NCBI RefSeq assembly: GCF_014805685.1
Contig: NC_060902.1
Location: 2,368,645-2,432,644 of the forward strand
Direction: 5' to 3'
DNA from: Silurus meridionalis
Taxonomy: Eukaryota > Chordata > Actinopteri > Siluriformes > Siluridae
DNA: 64,000 bases
A program made the position numbers and the translations under genes. The notes beneath the pieces are model-generated. The model ran no database searches. It saw nothing but the letters and a program-made list of their open reading frames with translations, and had not been told where the DNA came from. Of the stretch, positions 62,346 through 64,000 are shown one piece after another. The stretch's first letter is position 1. The number at the start of each line of letters is the position of its first letter.

Positions 62346-63100
62346 AGTCAAAGGACTAAATCAAGTCAAAGGACGACGTTCTCTAACCTGACAACAAAAA
62401 CAAGCAAAAGGCAGATTCTCTGTCCGTTGAGGTGACTTTTTTCCCGTTCAGCAATTTAATTCTGACTCCGAAAGCTGATAGAAAAGGAAAAAAAAAGCCA
62501 GACACTTCAGTGTCCAATCTAATTGACATGTGATTGGTTACAGAAAAGGGGTCGGTGGGGAGTCATGTGATGTCTCTGTCAGCAAAACCGGCAACCTCTG
62601 TCACCGTGTCTGCCATTTAAATGTCATAGTGTGCAACCGCTATGGAGAGCCGTCATCTCATCATCTCGTCATCTGGATTTTTTTTTGCATTTTTTGAGAG
62701 TTAAGAGAAACTGTCATGTTAAAAAAAAAAAAAGAAAGAATGAAAAGCACCCGTGGGGAGAGAGTGACACCATGTGGGACGTCCTTGCCGATATCCCCAC
62801 TGTGTATAAACTCCAGTTCCATGCTAATTCTGAGCAATTAGGGCAGGTTCCCCACGCGCTCATTCAATTCCAGACAGGGCGAGTGGGCTGATGAATCTGA
62901 AAACCGGTGAAAGATTGCCACTTAGGAGTCTGATTGATGCTTGGCCTTTTTTAAGAGCACTTCAGAAACAATGTGTCACGGTATAAAAAAAGTCTTTCCA
63001 CGAAACTCATTTATCTATTTTTATGTTCTTTATCTACTATTTCAGGACGCCATAGACAGTGTTTGAAGGCTACTGTAATTACTAATAACATCATATATGG
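62346..63100. other. Intergenic
   Basis: No gene or clear repeat recognised apart from A-rich runs. Confidence 0.4.
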
Positions 63101-63103
63101 ACA

Positions 63104-63503
63104 TACACTGTATGGACAAACGTATTGGGACACCGGACTTTTCCAGCCATATCCGGTTCTTTCTCAAACTGTTACCACAACTTTGGAAGCACACAAGTGT
63201 ATGTCTGAAATGTTCTCTGCACTTAAACTAGAAGACCCAAACCTGTTCCAGCATGATAGGCCCCTGTGCAGCACAATGAAGATATGCTTCATATGGGCTG
63301 GAGTGGAAGATCCCCTGCTAAAGAGCTCTGAAATCAAACATACTGAACCTCTGGAAGAGCACAAATGTAAACTAGAACACTCCAAAATCTAGTGGAACAT
63401 CTTCCCAGAAGAGTAGAAGTTATTATAACAGCAAATGGGAACTAAATGTGGAATGGGATGTACAACGACATTATATGTCCACAAACTTTTGTCCATATAG
63501 TGA
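63104..63503 (+). mobile_element. Tc1-type MITE, complete copy
   Basis: About 400 bp with inverted ends TACACTGTATGGACAAACGT...TATTGGGACACC at the left and GTCCACAAACTTTTGTCCAT...ATAGTGA at the right. The interior (TTCCAGCATGATAGGCCCCT, GGAAGATCCCCTGCTAAAGA, AGTGGAACATCTTCCCAG) is shared in pieces with copies at 14.1, 14.7, 16.8, 43.2 and 48.1 kb. No transposase, although a 139-codon frame is open by chance or ancestry. Confidence 0.75.
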
Positions 63504-63683
63504 ATATTTTCTCAGTTTTTCATATAAATAAGAATAAAGTAAAAACAAATATGTGATTACAGTAAGGAGTTTATTAGTTTATCAGATAAACATTTTGTCT
63601 TTTGTTTTTAACAAAACTTATAATAAACGCTGTAATACGCTGAAATAATTAACTTGCTGTAATAAAATTTTACTTACAAATCT

Positions 63684-63687
63684 TCAC

Positions 63688-63741
<54 letters not shown>

Positions 63742-63809
63742 CAATATTATATGTAGTAGTACTATTTTTTTAAGTATTTTTTTAAAATATGGATTATTAT
63801 TATTATTAG

Positions 63810-63891
<82 letters not shown>

Positions 63892-63892
63892 T
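63684..63892. repeat. (ATT)n microsatellites
   Basis: ATT runs at about 63688-63737 and 63794-63890, separated by AT-rich text. Confidence 0.95.
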
Positions 63893-64000
63893 GTAGTAGT
63901 AGTGCCGCTATATTTATTGTACTTATACCATAAATATGTACTTAAATATATATTAATAGCTATAATTTATAATAATAATTCTATTATTCTAATATTATAA

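Noticed and set aside
62004..62351. Repeat protein with HGVP/WCP words on the minus strand
   Set aside because: All three frames of a 22-bp minisatellite are open; there is no splice or start evidence and no domain.

Overview
This window is a piece of vertebrate nuclear genome, almost certainly from a teleost fish. The evidence is split coding exons with GT-AG introns, AT-rich intergenic DNA, very abundant microsatellites, and fish-type repeats: a tRNA-derived SINE, Tc1-like MITEs, mariner, L2-like and RTE-like LINEs. A siluriform or related otophysan fits the repeat families I recognise, but that is inference. There are no bacterial, phage, plasmid or CRISPR features.

Genes lie mainly in the first 19 kb and at 34-42 kb. 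(1) 0.25-4.1 kb, + strand: AP5B1, the beta subunit of adaptor complex AP-5, recognisable along its length but with three apparent one-base losses. (2) 4.28-6.4 kb: a tandem partial copy of the AP5B1 3' half, joined through two microhomology breakpoints and carrying its own different one-base losses. (3) 7.2-9.0 kb, - strand: a C1orf50 homologue (DUF2452 family), four exons found, first exon not identified. (4) 11.2-18.9 kb, + strand: P3H1 (leprecan, prolyl 3-hydroxylase 1), reconstructed here as 15 exons encoding 859 residues, with a signal peptide, four CxxxC motifs, a complete iron/2-oxoglutarate binding set, a long lysine-rich tail and a KDEL ER-retention signal. (5) 34.0-42.1 kb, + strand: CLDN19 (claudin-19), four coding exons, 209 residues, ending in a Tyr-Val PDZ ligand.

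P3H1, C1orf50 and CLDN19 are also neighbours on human chromosome 1p34, with P3H1 and C1orf50 divergent as here, so this is an old syntenic block. AP5B1 lies tail-to-tail with C1orf50. The genes share no pathway: AP5B1 acts in late endosomal sorting, P3H1 in collagen folding in the ER, CLDN19 at tight junctions, and C1orf50 is uncharacterised.

The rest (19-34 kb, the CLDN19 introns, and 42-64 kb) holds no gene I can support. It contains decayed transposons, SINEs, long di-, tri- and tetranucleotide tracts, a 22-bp minisatellite, an array with a ~320-bp higher-order period, and a degenerate ~140-bp-period array. No new enzymatic system is evident. The observations most worth following up are the rearranged AP5B1 duplication, the lysine-rich P3H1 tail, the palindrome inside a mariner copy, and the two TA-flanked elements. 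Exon borders were placed by hand from splice motifs and family homology; repeat borders are approximate.
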